A stretch of 64,000 bases of DNA, taken from NCBI RefSeq assembly GCF_018691265.1, contig NW_024881282.1, forward strand, positions 54,195,122 through 54,259,121, written 5' to 3'. The stretch comes from Tyto alba. Taxonomy: Eukaryota > Chordata > Aves > Strigiformes > Tytonidae. A program made the position numbers and the translations under genes. How positions within the stretch are numbered: the stretch's first letter is position 1; each line of letters starts with the position of its first letter. This document shows positions 62,211 through 64,000 of the stretch, in pieces. The notes under the pieces are model-generated. The model saw only the letters and a list, made by a program, of their open reading frames with translations, did no database searches and was not told the origin of the DNA.

Positions 62211-64000
62211 ATGGAGTTTCAGAGCAATAAACCAAACACTCAGTCCTGAAAGAGGCATATTCTGTATTAATTATTTTTGTGACAGTGTCACTTAACGAGG
62301 TGGTAATGAAGTGCTGAACAAAGATAAAGCAAAAAGACTGACCCCTGCAAGAGAATCTTTCAGTCCTTAGTCCTTACTGCAGCTGCTTGCCATTAGGTCT
62401 ACAACTGTAAGCCAGAATGTTGTCCTAGCTGAGGCAGTGGTCCATATGCCTTGACCTATGAGGAGTGGGAAGTATATAATTTCTAACATGTACTAGTGTT
62501 TTATCAAAATAAGCAATGACAATGCTATAAAGATTTCCTTTGCAGTTTTAATTTTCCCACGAGTGACTTGACTGTGATTCATGAAGTTTCTTTAGTTTTG
62601 GCTCTTTGTAGAATATAGGTCTACTGGCATCAGTCCCCAAACTCCTATTGTGCTCACTGGAACTGGATAGAATCAATCTGCAGAAAAGCACCAACGGAAA
62701 ACAGAACAGAGCAACACTCCTTCCTTTGTCTAATGGGAGTAAGTAATATAAGTACATCTGCTTTACTACTTCTTAGATTATTAAACTCTTTACTCCAGAA
62801 TTGCAAAGAATCTTAAACATAAGAAGAGGTTTTGCTTACTATTTGTGTTGTGAAGTGATTCTTATTGTAGGCAGCAACAGCTGATGTCACTAGGTAAACA
62901 AAATGCTTGAGCCCCAACCCTGATGTGATTAGGTAGTGTACTCTCTCTCCTCATCCTATATCCCCTTCTTTTTTCTTCACCAGAATTCTTCTCTTCACTC
63001 CTCACTATCAGCAAAATATTTTTCTACTGTATTTTAATTTGCTGAGGGTCTTCAAGGCTCTTTACTATTTCTGGACTATGAAGAACCTGCCTTGATTCCT
63101 CCAATACCTGCATTAGAGAAGCTCTTGTTACAGGACACTTGTATTAGCAGAACATCAATATTTAACTAATTAGAGATGAAATGTCCAAAGAGTATTGAGT
63201 AATGCAGTTTTCTAACTTTCTAATTAATTACAAAACACATGAAAATGTTAATTATGTTTGGAAAGATCCTAAGTACCCTTCTGTGGAGAGTTCTTTTGAT
63301 TTTAATTGCAAGAAATGATGCAAATAACCAAAGATACAATCTTTGAACAAAAATATTTCTCATGCTACTTATAATACAGACATAAAATATTTTATGGCAG
63401 GTAAAACTGTAAGCTCCTGCAGGAATTTGAGGATTATACTTCTCTCAGTGAATAAACATTATCCTTCTTATGTGCTTAGCTGCCTTCTTTTATAACCCCC
63501 CCAAAAAGAAAAAAAAAATTGATTTTAAAATGCTTATACAGTAAAAAAAAGAATTAAAATATCCTAATACATTATATGTGATAACTTGCAATAACTGTTA
63601 TTGCAAATTTCAAAACTAATGACCTAATCTGTCTTTAAATGTTAGAGTGGATAGATATACTTAGATTGATGGATACAGTTTAAAACCCCGGGGCCTGTCT
63701 ATAATAGAAAGAATTAGCATCAGCAATTTGTACAGCTGAACTGATGGTGAATGCTGCTTAGGTAAAAATGAATGAAGGATGAACTTTGTTCAGCCCTGGT
63801 TCAAAGTGATGATTGCATATTGGACCAGGTTTTGACCAAGCCAGGAGCCTGCATATGGCTAGAATGCCCATGAGCTGGGTGATAATGTCTTTAAAGCAAG
63901 ACATCTAATGGCTAGCAGCAAGGCAATACTACATCTGCTTCAGGCCTTTATTTTTTTTTGCTGAATTAATACAAATGCATTTCAGAAAAACATGTACAAA
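62211..64000. other. Gene-free stretch
   Basis: AT-rich sequence with short A runs. The only frame above 60 codons (62548-62757 minus) has no recognisable content. No mobile element recognised. Confidence 0.65.

Noticed and set aside
46131..64000. TAFA2 first coding exon
   Set aside because: I searched for the start of the TAFA2 signal peptide (MSKRYLQ...) on the plus strand; ATGAGTAAG occurs at about 55,289 and 55,994 but is followed by unrelated codons.

Overview
The window looks like avian nuclear DNA, probably from a non-galliform (neoavian) bird. It contains one recognisable gene, the 5' part of USP15 on the minus strand. It also holds two CpG islands about 24 kb apart, three CR1 (chicken-repeat-1) LINE copies, two endogenous-retrovirus remnants of avian type, and long AT-rich stretches with no coding signal. 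No prokaryotic-style operon, CRISPR array or phage module is present, and I found no new multi-gene system.

Layout. Positions 1-20,499 are the start of USP15, read right to left. Coding exon 1 (20,411-20,499), exon 2 (5,856-5,983) and exon 3 (1,027-1,157) join in phase. They encode residues 1-116, nearly the whole N-terminal DUSP domain; the rest of the gene lies left of the window. The start codon sits in a CpG island (about 19,700-20,830) with a YY1-like site over the ATG, CGG/CAG triplet repeats in the 5' UTR and a long C/T tract upstream. Intron 1 (14.4 kb) holds one CR1 3' end.

Positions 20,840-44,030 are intergenic. They contain a 105-bp GATA microsatellite, a 493-bp solo LTR with a 4-bp target-site duplication, and a decayed CR1 with a damaged reverse-transcriptase region. 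A second CpG island (about 44,040-46,130) has a good plus-strand splice donor at 45,599/45,600. In other vertebrates TAFA2 (FAM19A2) lies head-to-head with USP15, so this island is most simply the TAFA2 promoter and first non-coding exon. That is inference from synteny; I found no TAFA2 coding exon here. Positions 46,130-64,000 would then be TAFA2 intron 1, with an internally deleted ERVL-type element (52,560-53,700, with a 50-bp tandem repeat) and a CR1 with a dead reverse transcriptase (60,805-62,110).

The long open frames inside the two CpG islands, on both strands, are GC-driven artefacts. Most other open frames are random or lie within repeats.
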